This document shows, one piece after another, positions 17,245 through 25,535 of a DNA stretch of 31,311 nucleotides. How positions within the stretch are numbered: the first letter of the stretch is position 1; every line of letters starts with the position of its first letter. Source of the stretch: an uncultured Prevotellaceae bacterium. Its GTDB lineage: Bacteria; Bacteroidota; Bacteroidia; Bacteroidales; Muribaculaceae. Position numbers and translations under genes: made by a program. The notes under the pieces were generated by a model. The model had not been told where the DNA came from, did no database searches, and saw only the letters and a program-made list of their open reading frames with translations. The DNA lies in contig UQLZ01000025.1 in the NCBI GenBank assembly GCA_900541935.1, forward strand, positions 1 through 31,311. The letters are read 5' to 3'.

Positions 17245-19683
17245 TTACCTAATATTTGCAATACTAATTATATCTGCGAATACACCAGCGGCTGTTACTT
17301 CCGCACCTGCTCCATAACCCTTTATTGCCATTGGATATTCTTTATATCGCTCTGTTGTAATCAAAATAACATTATTGCTACTTTCAAGAGAATAGAACGG
17401 ATGAGATGAAGACACTTCCTGCAATCCAACAGAAACCTTAGAATTGTCAAGACTTGCAACAAATCTCAATTTACATCCACGCTGCTCAGCCGAGTAACGC
17501 ATCTTTTCAAAATCATCTTCCATTGTTTCGATTCCTTTATAAAAATCCTCAATAGTGCCATTGAAGAATTCTTCAGGAATAAACAATTTTTTATCAACAT
17601 CCTCTGGTTCTACCCTATATCCAGCCTCACGGGAAAGAATAACAATTTTTCTTACAACATCTTTTCCACTCAAGTCTTCACGAGGATCTGGCTCACTATA
17701 GCCAGACTCCTTTGCCATTTTAATAGCCTGTGACAATCGGATATCTTTGCTGAGTATATTGAAAATGTAATTCAATGTTCCTGAAATTACTGCCTCAATT
17801 TTCAATATTTTGTCTCCAGAATTTATCAAACTATTAATTGTGTTGATAATTGGCAATCCGGCTCCCACATTAGTTTCAAACAAGAACTTAACATCCTTTT
17901 TCCTCGCTATCTGCTTCAAATTCAAATAATTGTCATAAGCTGAAGATGCAGCAATCTTATTTGCAGCAACTACATTAACGTTATGTGACAACAAGTCAGC
18001 ATAAACACTCGCAATATCCTTACTTGCAGTACAGTCAACGAATACCGAATTAAATATATTCATTTTAATAATCTCTTCCGTAATCGTCTTTGGATCTGCT
18101 GCAAATTCAGAATTTTCAAGAATTTCTTCAAAGTTATCAATGTCAATTCCATTTCTATCAAAAACACTATGACGAGAATTAGAAATACCAACAACATTTA
18201 AAGATAAAGCCTTTGTGTTTTTAAGCATTTTCTGCTGCATCTTAATTTGCTTTAGCAAATTCTTACCAACATGACCAACACCAACAACAAACAAATTTAA
18301 GACTTGGGTTTCTGAAAGGAAAAAAGAATCATGTATGACATTTAGAGCCTTTTTTAAACTGTTGAAATTAATAACAAAAGATATATTAGTTTCCGAAGCA
18401 CCTTGAGCACAAGCAATAACGTTAATACCATTTCTGCCAAGAGTATTAAACAATTTACCTGCAATGCCTGGTGTATGTTTCATATTTTCTCCAACAATCG
18501 CAACTGTTGCCAATCCTCTCTCCGCATGAATAGTGGTAATTTCGCCCATAGCAATTTCAGATGCAAATTCATCTTCAAGCACTTTAACAGCAAGGTCCGC
18601 ATCACAATTCTTAACCGCAAAGGATGTATTATGCTCCGATGACGCCTGAGAAACCAGAAAAACACTAACGCCACTCTTGGCGAGAGCATTGAATATTCTT
18701 GAGTTTACTCCAATAACACCAACCATACCCAAACCAGAAACAGTAATCAGGCATGTATCATTAATTGAAGAAATACCCTTTATCGCCTTCCCGTCCTGCG
18801 GCGGTAACTCATTGGTAATCCATGTTCCAGCAGCTTCTGAATTAAAAGTATTTTTAATTACAATTGGTATATTCTTGTGAAATACGGGATATATAGTTGG
18901 AGGATAAATGACCTTTGCACCAAAATTGCATAGTTCCATCGCTTCTACAAACGACAAATGGTCAATAACGTATGCAGAACTGATTACCCTTGGGTCTGCT
19001 GTCATGAAACCGTCAACATCTGTCCAGATTTCCAAAACGGAAGCATTTAACGATGCTGCTATAATAGCTGCAGTATAGTCACTTCCTCCCCTTCCAAGAT
19101 TAGTTATACTGCCAGTATTCTTATCTGTTGAAATAAAACCGGGAACAATAGCAACTTTATCTGTAAAATCTGCAAACGTAGAGCAAACAAGACTCTTTGT
19201 TAAATCCAAATCTGCAACATGCTTGCCAAATTGCAACTCAGTTTTAATAAAATTCCTTGAATCAAAATGTTTCGCGTCCTTAATAACATTACTAATTATG
19301 ACTGACGACAATCTTTCACCATAACTAACAATCATGTCCAAAGTTCGCTGTGACAAATCCTTTATCAAAGCAACTCCGCGATAGATATTTCCCAACTCTT
19401 CAAGCAACGGGTCGATTAGAGACTTAACGTCTAACTGTTTTTCTTCAGGGACAATACCTGAAATGACATTATTGTGCCGCTCAATTATCAAAGAGTAATT
19501 ATATAAATAAGAAGCCTCACCCTCTGATGCCATCTTAGCAGTGGAAATTAACATATCTGTTATACCTCCCAAAGCGGAGACTACAACTATTACCTGCTCT
19601 TCTGAGTCTTCTACAATTCTCTTAACGTTAGCAATACTATCAACACTGCCAACAGAAGTTCCACCAAATTTTAATACCTTCAT
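17245..19683 (-). CDS. thrA: Bifunctional aspartokinase / homoserine dehydrogenase
   Basis: An 812-residue fusion catalysing the first and third steps of the aspartate pathway to threonine. The kinase domain (1-290) shows KFGGTSVGS (5-13), VSYGERLS (119-126) and GRGGSDYTAA (197-206). Two ACT-type regulatory segments follow (about 310-460, with SGLGMVGVIGVNSRIF and VAIVGENMKHTPGIAGKLF), where threonine usually exerts feedback inhibition. The dehydrogenase domain (about 462-812) has the NAD(P) loop VVGVGHVGKNLL, SGTLNYIFN and GYSEPDPREDLSGKDV (661-676), the family signature. It is the first gene of the thr operon. I found no leader peptide of Thr/Ile codons, so control by attenuation is not apparent. 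Confidence 0.97.
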   Translation of the reverse strand: MKVLKFGGTSVGSVDSIANVKRIVEDSEEQVIVVVSALGGITDMLISTAKMASEGEASYLYNYSLIIERHNNVISGIVPEEKQLDVKSLIDPLLEELGNIYRGVALIKDLSQRTLDMIVSYGERLSSVIISNVIKDAKHFDSRNFIKTELQFGKHVADLDLTKSLVCSTFADFTDKVAIVPGFISTDKNTGSITNLGRGGSDYTAAIIAASLNASVLEIWTDVDGFMTADPRVISSAYVIDHLSFVEAMELCNFGAKVIYPPTIYPVFHKNIPIVIKNTFNSEAAGTWITNELPPQDGKAIKGISSINDTCLITVSGLGMVGVIGVNSRIFNALAKSGVSVFLVSQASSEHNTSFAVKNCDADLAVKVLEDEFASEIAMGEITTIHAERGLATVAIVGENMKHTPGIAGKLFNTLGRNGINVIACAQGASETNISFVINFNSLKKALNVIHDSFFLSETQVLNLFVVGVGHVGKNLLKQIKMQQKMLKNTKALSLNVVGISNSRHSVFDRNGIDIDNFEEILENSEFAADPKTITEEIIKMNIFNSVFVDCTASKDIASVYADLLSHNVNVVAANKIAASSAYDNYLNLKQIARKKDVKFLFETNVGAGLPIINTINSLINSGDKILKIEAVISGTLNYIFNILSKDIRLSQAIKMAKESGYSEPDPREDLSGKDVVRKIVILSREAGYRVEPEDVDKKLFIPEEFFNGTIEDFYKGIETMEDDFEKMRYSAEQRGCKLRFVASLDNSKVSVGLQEVSSSHPFYSLESSNNVILITTERYKEYPMAIKGYGAGAEVTAAGVFADIISIANIR

Positions 19684-19698
19684 TATTTATATATCTTC

Positions 19699-19706
19699 CA
19701 AAGTTA
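19699..19706 (-). promoter_or_regulatory. Candidate -7 box for the thr operon
   Basis: The minus strand reads TAACTTTG, a full TAnnTTTG match, 16 bases before the thrA ATG. A transcript starting just after it would have a leader of only about ten bases. No TTG element at the usual spacing is seen. Confidence 0.35.
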
Positions 19707-19732
19707 TTATTCTTTATTTAAATTGTAAAGAT

Positions 19733-19771
19733 AATAATTAATTAGAGATTCTTGACCAGCAATTAATTATT
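19733..19771. repeat. AT-only inverted repeat between thrA and yqgE
   Basis: AATAATTAATT (19733-19743) and AATTAATTATT (19761-19771) form an 11-base perfect inverted repeat around a 17-base mixed-composition centre. It lies in the divergent region, upstream of both candidate promoters. It could be an operator or simply AT-rich sequence. Confidence 0.35.
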
Positions 19772-19826
19772 TTTACATTAATCGATAAAAATTTATTGTT
19801 TTGAAACACCACAGATAAATACATCT

Positions 19827-19856
19827 TTTGTTTCCAAATAATTTTCATTAACTTTA
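19827..19856 (+). promoter_or_regulatory. Candidate yqgE promoter
   Basis: TTTG at 19827-19830, an 18-base gap, then TAACTTTA at 19849-19856, which matches TAnnTTTG except for the last base. The yqgE ATG follows 18 bases later. Confidence 0.45.
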
Positions 19857-19874
19857 CAATAACAAATAATTATT

Positions 19875-20468
19875 ATGGCAATATTTGATATTAGAACCAA
19901 TTATACTTCTGAAGAAAATCTAAAAGAGGGGACAATTCTTGTTGCCCAACCTTTTCTTGATGAATTTTTCTTCAAAAGAAGTTGCATACTGATGACAAAA
20001 ATGTCAAAAGACAAACCTTCAGCCGGTTTTGTTCTCAACAACAAAACTGAATATTTCTTAGACGAATTAATTACTGGTATTAGTTCAGATAGTAGGCTAC
20101 CAGTTTTCTGTGGCGGACCCTTGAGTTTAGACAGACTATTCTACATTCATGATATCATCAATCTTCCAGATGCCATACCAGTTACAAATGGTCTTTTCCT
20201 CAACGGGAATTTGGACTCAGTCATAGATTATATTAACTCAGAACCGGAATGCAACAAGCATATTAAATTCTTTATCGGCTACTGCAGCTGGGATCCAGAA
20301 CAATTAGAAAATGAATTAAAAATAGGCACCTGGGCTATTCTGCCTAGTCTGGATAACGCATTAATTCTAAATAGCACTACTGATAATGACTGGGAAAATA
20401 CCGTTAAACTGCTTGGTAAAGACTTCTTGAACTGGCTTTTATTTCCTGTCGAACCTTTACTTAACTGA
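19875..20468 (+). CDS. yqgE: YqgE/AlgH family protein (DUF179)
   Basis: A 197-residue protein of the widespread UPF0301/YqgE family, whose biochemical role is not established. Typical features are GTILVAQPFLDEFFFKRSCILM near the N-terminus (about 20-41), SAGFVLNN (about 50-57), FCGGPLSLDRLFYIH (about 78-92), and GYCSWDPEQLENELKIGTW (about 136-154), the most conserved family block. There is no signal peptide or membrane segment. It stands alone between divergent thrA and convergent rluA; its last 12 bases overlap the end of the pseudouridine synthase gene. Identification of family is firm, function unknown. Confidence 0.92.
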   Translation: MAIFDIRTNYTSEENLKEGTILVAQPFLDEFFFKRSCILMTKMSKDKPSAGFVLNNKTEYFLDELITGISSDSRLPVFCGGPLSLDRLFYIHDIINLPDAIPVTNGLFLNGNLDSVIDYINSEPECNKHIKFFIGYCSWDPEQLENELKIGTWAILPSLDNALILNSTTDNDWENTVKLLGKDFLNWLLFPVEPLLN

Positions 20469-21134
20469 TTCTGCCAAAGCCCTCCACAATGCATCATTAG
20501 GGACAGGGGCAGTTATGTCTATCAGTTGCCCTGACACAGGATGTTTAAATATTACCCTATGCGACTGAAGGCTGATACTGCCATCTAAATTACTTCGCTT
20601 TGATCCATACTTTAAGTCTCCCTTAATAGGACAGCCCAAGTAGGATAATTGCACTCTTATCTGGTGTTTCCTTCCTGTATGCAATTCAACTTCCAAAAGG
20701 GAATAATTATCTCCAACAGTCAAAACCTTATAGTCTAAAACAGCCTCTAAGGCCCCTTCTTTTGGATAATCAAAAACATACGATTTGTTATTCCGCTCTA
20801 TTGAAGTCAGATAATTTTTTAATGTTCCTTGCGATGGTATATTGGCATTTTTTACGATTGCCCAATATATTTTACGCACCTCCCTTTTCTGGAATAAGGC
20901 ATTCATCCTTGCAAGAGCCTTACTTGTCTTTGCAAAAACGACAAGCCCTCCAACAGGACGATCTATTCGGTGAATAACGCCACAAAACACATTGCCTGGT
21001 TTGCAATACTTGTCTTTCAAGTATTGCTTAACTATTTCGACAAGTGGCGTATCTCCCGTTTTATCACCCTGCACAATTTCTCCAGGAGATTTATTAACTA
21101 TGATAATATGATTATCTTCGTAAACGACTTCCAT
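20457..21134 (-). CDS. RluA-family pseudouridine synthase
   Basis: A 225-residue RNA pseudouridine synthase of the RluA family, which isomerises specific uridines in rRNA or tRNA. The catalytic loop is HRIDRPVGGLVVFAKT (55-70), with the nucleophilic Asp58; the family consensus has HRLDxxTSG, so this copy has the RPVGG variant. The later VELHTGRKHQIRVQLSYLGCPIKGDLKYG block is also present. No S4 RNA-binding domain precedes the catalytic part, so it resembles the short RluA/TruC-like forms. Target cannot be named. It starts ten bases after the recQ stop, so it is probably cotranscribed with recQ; its tail overlaps yqgE by 12 bases, convergent. Confidence 0.9.
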   Translation of the reverse strand: MEVVYEDNHIIIVNKSPGEIVQGDKTGDTPLVEIVKQYLKDKYCKPGNVFCGVIHRIDRPVGGLVVFAKTSKALARMNALFQKREVRKIYWAIVKNANIPSQGTLKNYLTSIERNNKSYVFDYPKEGALEAVLDYKVLTVGDNYSLLEVELHTGRKHQIRVQLSYLGCPIKGDLKYGSKRSNLDGSISLQSHRVIFKHPVSGQLIDITAPVPNDALWRALAESVK

Positions 21135-21144
21135 TTATAGATTT

Positions 21145-23325
21145 TTAGTTGCCCATTTCTGAGAGAAATTTAATTTTCACAAGACGAATTTCCTCCTCTG
21201 TATATTCTCCTCCCAATTCTTGAATGGCTGCTTCCAAATCATCACTCTCACTCTCCTTAAAGTATTCAAAGATATCTTCAAGATGATCTTCATCAATAAC
21301 TTCATCAAGGAAATAATCAATATTTATCTTTGTTCCTGAATAGACAATCGCCTCAACTTCATCCAAAAGTTCAGAAAAGTCAAGACCTTTAGATTCAGCC
21401 AATTCATCAAGTGCAATTTTTCTGTCAATACCTTGTATAATAGAGATTTTCAATTTACTCTTATTGGCAACTGTTCTTACTCTCAAATCTTCAGGACGCT
21501 CAATTTCATTTTCTTCGACGTGAGCCTTAATAACCTTTAGGAACTCAGCACCATATCTCTTTGCCTTTCCTGCCCCAACCCCAGGAATAGTTTGCAACTC
21601 TTCCATTGTAATCGGATACGTTGTTGCCATTGCTTCGAGTGACACGTCTTGAAAAATGACATAGGGAGGCAATTCTTCACTCTTTGCTCGTTTCTTGCGC
21701 AAATCCTTAAGAATTGAATATAATTCAGGATCTACGGCACAAGCCCCTCCGCCTTTTAACATAACGTCATCCACATCATCATTATATTCATTATCTTCAA
21801 CGACCTTGAATGATTGTGGTTTTTTCAAGAATGAGCGACCCTTACTGGTCACTTTCAGCAAACCATAATTTTCTATATCTTTATCTATATAACCAGCAAT
21901 AATTGCCTGATGAATAACGGCACTTAGCAATTTTTCGTCTTCAGCCTCCTGACATCCGAAAACCTCCAATTGATCATGCATATATGACTTGATTTCAGAA
22001 GTTTCCTTACCAAGCATTACATCAATAACATACTCTGATTTAAATTTTTCTTTCAAAGCGACAATCGTTTCAATTGTCGCGCAAAGTTGATCTTTTGTTT
22101 CCACTTTCTTTTTGGGATTTAAACAATTATCACAATTTCCGCAATTCTCCTCTTTGTATTCTTCTCCAAAATAATAGAGTAGCGTCTTTCTTCTGCACAC
22201 CGAGGATTCACAGTATGCAGCTGTTTCCATTAATAACTGTTTTCCAATCTCCTGTTCTGCATTAGGCTTGCCCTGCATAAACTTTTCCAATTTCTGCAGG
22301 TCCTTGCTTGTATAAAAAGCAATACACAGACCTTCTCCGCCGTCTCTTCCAGCTCTTCCTGTCTCTTGATAGTATCCTTCAAGGCTCTTGGGAATGTCAT
22401 AATGTATAACATATCTTACATCAGGCTTATCAATACCCATTCCAAACGCAATAGTCGCAACTATAACGTCAACCTTTTCCAACAAGAAGGCATCTTGATT
22501 TGCATTTCGCATTGCTCCATCCATACCTGCGTGATACGGAAGAGCCTTTATGTTGTTAACTGTTAGTTTTTCTGCAAGTTCTTCTACTTTTTTTCTGCTC
22601 AAACAATAAATAATACCCGATTTCCCCTCATTTGATTTAATAAACTTTATTATTTCCTTGTCAACATCTTTGGTCTTCGGCCTTACTTCATAATATAAAT
22701 TTGGGCGGTTAAAAGAAGACTTGAAAACAACAGCATCTTGCATTCCAAGATTTTTCTGTATATCATGTTGGACTTTAGGCGTTGCAGTTGCAGTCAAAGC
22801 GATAACAGGACGCACTCCCAACTCATTAATAATCGGGCGTATCCTTCTATATTCAGGGCGGAAGTCATGCCCCCACTCTGAAATACAATGTGCTTCATCT
22901 ACTGCATAAAAGGAGATTTTCACGGTTTTTAGGAACTCTACGTTTTCCTCTTTTGTCAATGATTCTGGAGCAACATACAGCAATTTTGTTTTGCCTGCGA
23001 CTATATCACTTTTAACTTGATCAATAGCCGATTTGTTTAGCGATGAATTTAAAAAATGCGCTATGCCATCCTCCTCACTAAAGTTCCGCATTGCATCAAC
23101 TTGATTTTTCATTAATGCTATGAGAGGAGATATGACAATTGCAGTTCCATCCATCAACAAAGAAGGAAGTTGATAGCACAACGACTTGCCACCACCGGTT
23201 GGCATCAAGACAAAAGTATCATTTCCAGAAAGAAGATTTTCTATAATCTTCTCCTGGTTTCCTTTGAATGTTTCAAATCCGAAATATTCTTTCAACTTTG
23301 CTATCAATTCATTCTTCTGCTCCAT
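21145..23325 (-). CDS. recQ: RecQ DNA helicase
   Basis: 3'-5' ATP-dependent DNA helicase of recombination and fork repair. The 726 residues contain a helicase core with Walker A TGGGKS (43-48), DEAH (143-146) and ETGRAGRDG (321-329); a zinc site with Cys377, Cys395, Cys398 and Cys401 (CRRK...CGNCDNC); a winged-helix region (about 415-505); an HRDC domain (about 531-605, with PGVGAGKAKRYG); and a C-terminal extension (606-726) that ends in an acidic helix-rich stretch resembling the HTH_40 type. This is longer than the E. coli enzyme (about 610 residues) but usual in Bacteroidetes. The order clpP, clpX, recQ is also common there. A well-spaced promoter lies just upstream. Confidence 0.97.
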   Translation of the reverse strand: MEQKNELIAKLKEYFGFETFKGNQEKIIENLLSGNDTFVLMPTGGGKSLCYQLPSLLMDGTAIVISPLIALMKNQVDAMRNFSEEDGIAHFLNSSLNKSAIDQVKSDIVAGKTKLLYVAPESLTKEENVEFLKTVKISFYAVDEAHCISEWGHDFRPEYRRIRPIINELGVRPVIALTATATPKVQHDIQKNLGMQDAVVFKSSFNRPNLYYEVRPKTKDVDKEIIKFIKSNEGKSGIIYCLSRKKVEELAEKLTVNNIKALPYHAGMDGAMRNANQDAFLLEKVDVIVATIAFGMGIDKPDVRYVIHYDIPKSLEGYYQETGRAGRDGGEGLCIAFYTSKDLQKLEKFMQGKPNAEQEIGKQLLMETAAYCESSVCRRKTLLYYFGEEYKEENCGNCDNCLNPKKKVETKDQLCATIETIVALKEKFKSEYVIDVMLGKETSEIKSYMHDQLEVFGCQEAEDEKLLSAVIHQAIIAGYIDKDIENYGLLKVTSKGRSFLKKPQSFKVVEDNEYNDDVDDVMLKGGGACAVDPELYSILKDLRKKRAKSEELPPYVIFQDVSLEAMATTYPITMEELQTIPGVGAGKAKRYGAEFLKVIKAHVEENEIERPEDLRVRTVANKSKLKISIIQGIDRKIALDELAESKGLDFSELLDEVEAIVYSGTKINIDYFLDEVIDEDHLEDIFEYFKESESDDLEAAIQELGGEYTEEEIRLVKIKFLSEMGN

Positions 23326-23360
23326 AATAATAGACTTAGCAATTAATTTTCGAATTACTA

Positions 23361-23391
23361 CAAAATTAAAAAATATTTGACACTATGCAAA
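23361..23391 (-). promoter_or_regulatory. recQ promoter of Bacteroidetes type
   Basis: On the minus strand, TTTG (23391-23388) is followed after 19 bases by TAATTTTG (23368-23361), matching both boxes and the spacing of the sigma-ABfr consensus. The recQ ATG at 23325 lies 36 bases on, giving a leader of about 30 bases. It is the best promoter match in the window, and indicates recQ can be transcribed apart from clpPX. Confidence 0.7.
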
Positions 23392-23408
23392 TTAAAAGTA
23401 CATATTTT

Positions 23409-24659
23409 TTAATTCATTGCATCAAAATTTGCCTTATCTAATTTTTCCTTGGCGTAATCATATTTAACAACAAATTTCTTCTTCGATAGAGATGGCGCTT
23501 CATACATAGCATCAATCATTACTGTTTCTGTCAATGATCTCAAACCTCTTGCCCCCAATTTGAATTCAATTGCCTTATCCACAATTAAATCAAGAGCGTC
23601 TTCCTCAAATATAAGTTTTATGCCATCCATGTCGAAGAGTTTTTGATATTGCTTAACAATAGCATTCTTCGGTTCAGTAAGTATTCGTTTTAATGCATCA
23701 CGATCCAATGGTTCAAGATTTGTCAAGATAGGCAACCTGCCGATAATCTCAGGAATCAAGCCAAAGGAACGCAAATCCTGTGGAGTTACATAGTTCATCA
23801 AATTGTTTCTATCAATCTGACGTGTTCCTTTATCTGTTCCATAACCAACAACATGGGTATTTAATCTTTGCGCAATCTTTCTTTCAATACCTTCAAACGC
23901 GCCTCCGCAAATAAACAAAATATTCTTTGTATCTACCGGAATCATTTTCTGCTCAGGATGCTTTCTTCCACCATTAGGCGGAACATTCACAATCGAACCT
24001 TCAAGCAATTTCAGCAAGCCTTGCTGAACGCCCTCTCCACTGACGTCTCGCGTAATTGACGGATTGTCTCCCTTACGAGCGATTTTATCGATTTCATCGA
24101 TAAATACAATTCCTTTTTGCGCTTCTTCAAGGTTATAGTCACAAGCCTGAAGAAGTCGAACAAGAAGACTTTCAATATCTTCACCGACGTAACCTGCTTC
24201 TGTAAGCACCGTTGCATCAACAATCGCAAATGGAACCTTTAGCAACTTAGCTATTGTCTTAGCCAACAGTGTTTTACCAGTTCCTGTTGGTCCAACTATG
24301 ATAATGTTACTCTTTTCAATTTCAACGTCATCATCAGTAACAGGCTGCATTAACCTCTTATAGTGATTATATACCGCTACTGATAAATATTTTTTAGCAT
24401 TATCTTGACCAATAACGTATTTGTCAAGATGCTCAACAATTTCTTTAGGAGTTGGAATTTCATCCAAAGAAAGCATTTCTGCCCCAACAGACTTGTCATG
24501 CGACACGCCTCCCATATATTGATTCATGACATCATGCGCCTGCTCCACGCAAAAATTACAGATTGCTCCACCATCTCTAGCTGGGATAAGGAACATCACC
24601 TCATCTGCTCTACGACCACAGAAACTGCAACAATCAACAGACTTTCCTTTTTTTGCCAT
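23409..24659 (-). CDS. clpX: ClpX, ATP-dependent unfoldase of ClpXP protease
   Basis: A 416-residue AAA+ unfoldase that feeds proteins into ClpP. The N-terminal zinc domain has Cys11, Cys14, Cys34 and Cys37. The AAA+ core shows Walker A GPTGTGKT (123-130), pore loop GYVGE (156-160), Walker B VFIDEID (185-191) and sensor/arginine motifs; a loop typical for ClpP docking with an LIVMF-like tripeptide should be near residues 260-280 but I cannot pin it. FGLIPEIIGRLP is the family segment around residue 300. It starts two bases after the clpP stop, so the two are coupled. No terminator is seen before the recQ promoter. Confidence 0.97.
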   Translation of the reverse strand: MAKKGKSVDCCSFCGRRADEVMFLIPARDGGAICNFCVEQAHDVMNQYMGGVSHDKSVGAEMLSLDEIPTPKEIVEHLDKYVIGQDNAKKYLSVAVYNHYKRLMQPVTDDDVEIEKSNIIIVGPTGTGKTLLAKTIAKLLKVPFAIVDATVLTEAGYVGEDIESLLVRLLQACDYNLEEAQKGIVFIDEIDKIARKGDNPSITRDVSGEGVQQGLLKLLEGSIVNVPPNGGRKHPEQKMIPVDTKNILFICGGAFEGIERKIAQRLNTHVVGYGTDKGTRQIDRNNLMNYVTPQDLRSFGLIPEIIGRLPILTNLEPLDRDALKRILTEPKNAIVKQYQKLFDMDGIKLIFEEDALDLIVDKAIEFKLGARGLRSLTETVMIDAMYEAPSLSKKKFVVKYDYAKEKLDKANFDAMN

Positions 24660-24661
24660 GC

Positions 24662-25333
24662 TTATTTGCCAACTTTAATCAACACTTCATCTACCATTCC
24701 GTAATCCTTTGCTTCTGCCGCAGTCATCCAATAGTCACGGTCACTGTCACGCTCTACATCGCACAACGGTTTGCCTGAATGGTCTGAAATGATAGTATAT
24801 AGTTCATTTTTCAATTTCAAGATTTCTCGCGCTGTAATCTCAATATCAGAAGCCTGACCTTGAACTCCGCCTAGCGGTTGGTGAATCATCACCCTTGAGT
24901 GTTTCAATGCATATCTCTTACCCTTCTCACCTGCTACCAAAAGAACGGCTGCCATAGATGCCGCCATACCGGTACAGATTGTCTTCACATCACAGGAAAT
25001 ATACTGCATTGTATCATAGATACCAAGACCGGAATAAACAGAGCCACCTGGAGAATTAATATAGATAGAAATATCCTTACCTGGATCTGCAGAATCAAGA
25101 TACAGCAACTGCGCTTGAATAACGTTTGCAGTATAGTCATCGACTTGCGTACCCAAAAAGATGATTCGATCCATCATAAGACGGCTGAAAACATCCATTT
25201 GTGCAACGTTCAACTGACGCTCCTCAATAATTGTTGGAGAAATATAACTGCTTGTTATGCGAGCATAGTCATCCAACGCCAAGCCATTCATTCCTATATG
25301 CTTTACGGCGTAATCTCTAAAATCATTCTTCAT
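24662..25333 (-). CDS. clpP: ClpP, proteolytic subunit of ClpXP
   Basis: Serine peptidase, 223 residues, forming the double-ring chamber of ClpXP. The catalytic triad is complete: Ser126 in GMAASMAAVL, His151 in MIHQPLGG and Asp200 in ERDSDRDYWM, with the same His-Asp distance as in E. coli. The N-terminal extension (about 30 residues) matches Bacteroides ClpP proteins; part is expected to be removed after synthesis. In many Bacteroidetes the trigger factor gene tig precedes clpP; here the neighbour upstream is a divergent methyltransferase gene. The leader contains a stem-loop, listed separately. Confidence 0.97.
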   Translation of the reverse strand: MKNDFRDYAVKHIGMNGLALDDYARITSSYISPTIIEERQLNVAQMDVFSRLMMDRIIFLGTQVDDYTANVIQAQLLYLDSADPGKDISIYINSPGGSVYSGLGIYDTMQYISCDVKTICTGMAASMAAVLLVAGEKGKRYALKHSRVMIHQPLGGVQGQASDIEITAREILKLKNELYTIISDHSGKPLCDVERDSDRDYWMTAAEAKDYGMVDEVLIKVGK

Positions 25334-25367
25334 ATTATATGTTCAATTTTCTATTTCTAACTTAAAA

Positions 25368-25395
25368 GTCGCCTCTAAAACGATAACAGGCGGAC
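25368..25395 (-). promoter_or_regulatory. Stem-loop in the clpP leader
   Basis: In the minus-strand transcript GTCCGCCT (25395-25388) pairs with AGGCGAC (25374-25368) with one bulged C and a 13-base loop, followed directly by TTTTAAG. If transcription starts just after the box at 25406-25413, this hairpin is at the very 5' end of the clpP mRNA. It could stabilise the mRNA or act as an attenuator. Confidence 0.45.
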
Positions 25396-25405
25396 TAATA
25401 TTCTA

Positions 25406-25413
25406 CAAATTTA
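25406..25413 (-). promoter_or_regulatory. Candidate -7 box for clpPX
   Basis: The minus strand reads TAAATTTG, a full TAnnTTTG match, 73 bases before the clpP ATG. No TTTG at the preferred upstream distance, so support is partial. Confidence 0.35.
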
Positions 25414-25509
25414 CAAAAAAACTCGATATTTCTCACCTTATTTCCAAAAACTATTTAAGGATTTATTTTTCTCATATTATTATCTATGGCATATACCAAC
25501 TATAAAACG

Positions 25510-25517
25510 TACCTTTG
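25510..25517 (+). promoter_or_regulatory. Candidate -7 box for the PG_1098-type methyltransferase
   Basis: TACCTTTG is a full TAnnTTTG match 18 bases before ATG 25536. It overlaps the alternative TTG start at 25515, which therefore could not be translated from this promoter. No -33 TTG is seen at the right distance. Confidence 0.45.
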
Positions 25518-25535
25518 CAAAATAAACAAAAATAT

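Noticed and set aside
16035..17261. Longer reading of the mutase-like gene from a TTG at 17261
   Set aside because: It overlaps thrA; ATG 17243 gives MKYLIILGDG, the family start.
19684..19874. Threonine leader peptide with attenuator upstream of thrA
   Set aside because: No short ORF rich in Thr or Ile codons and no terminator-antiterminator pair was visible.
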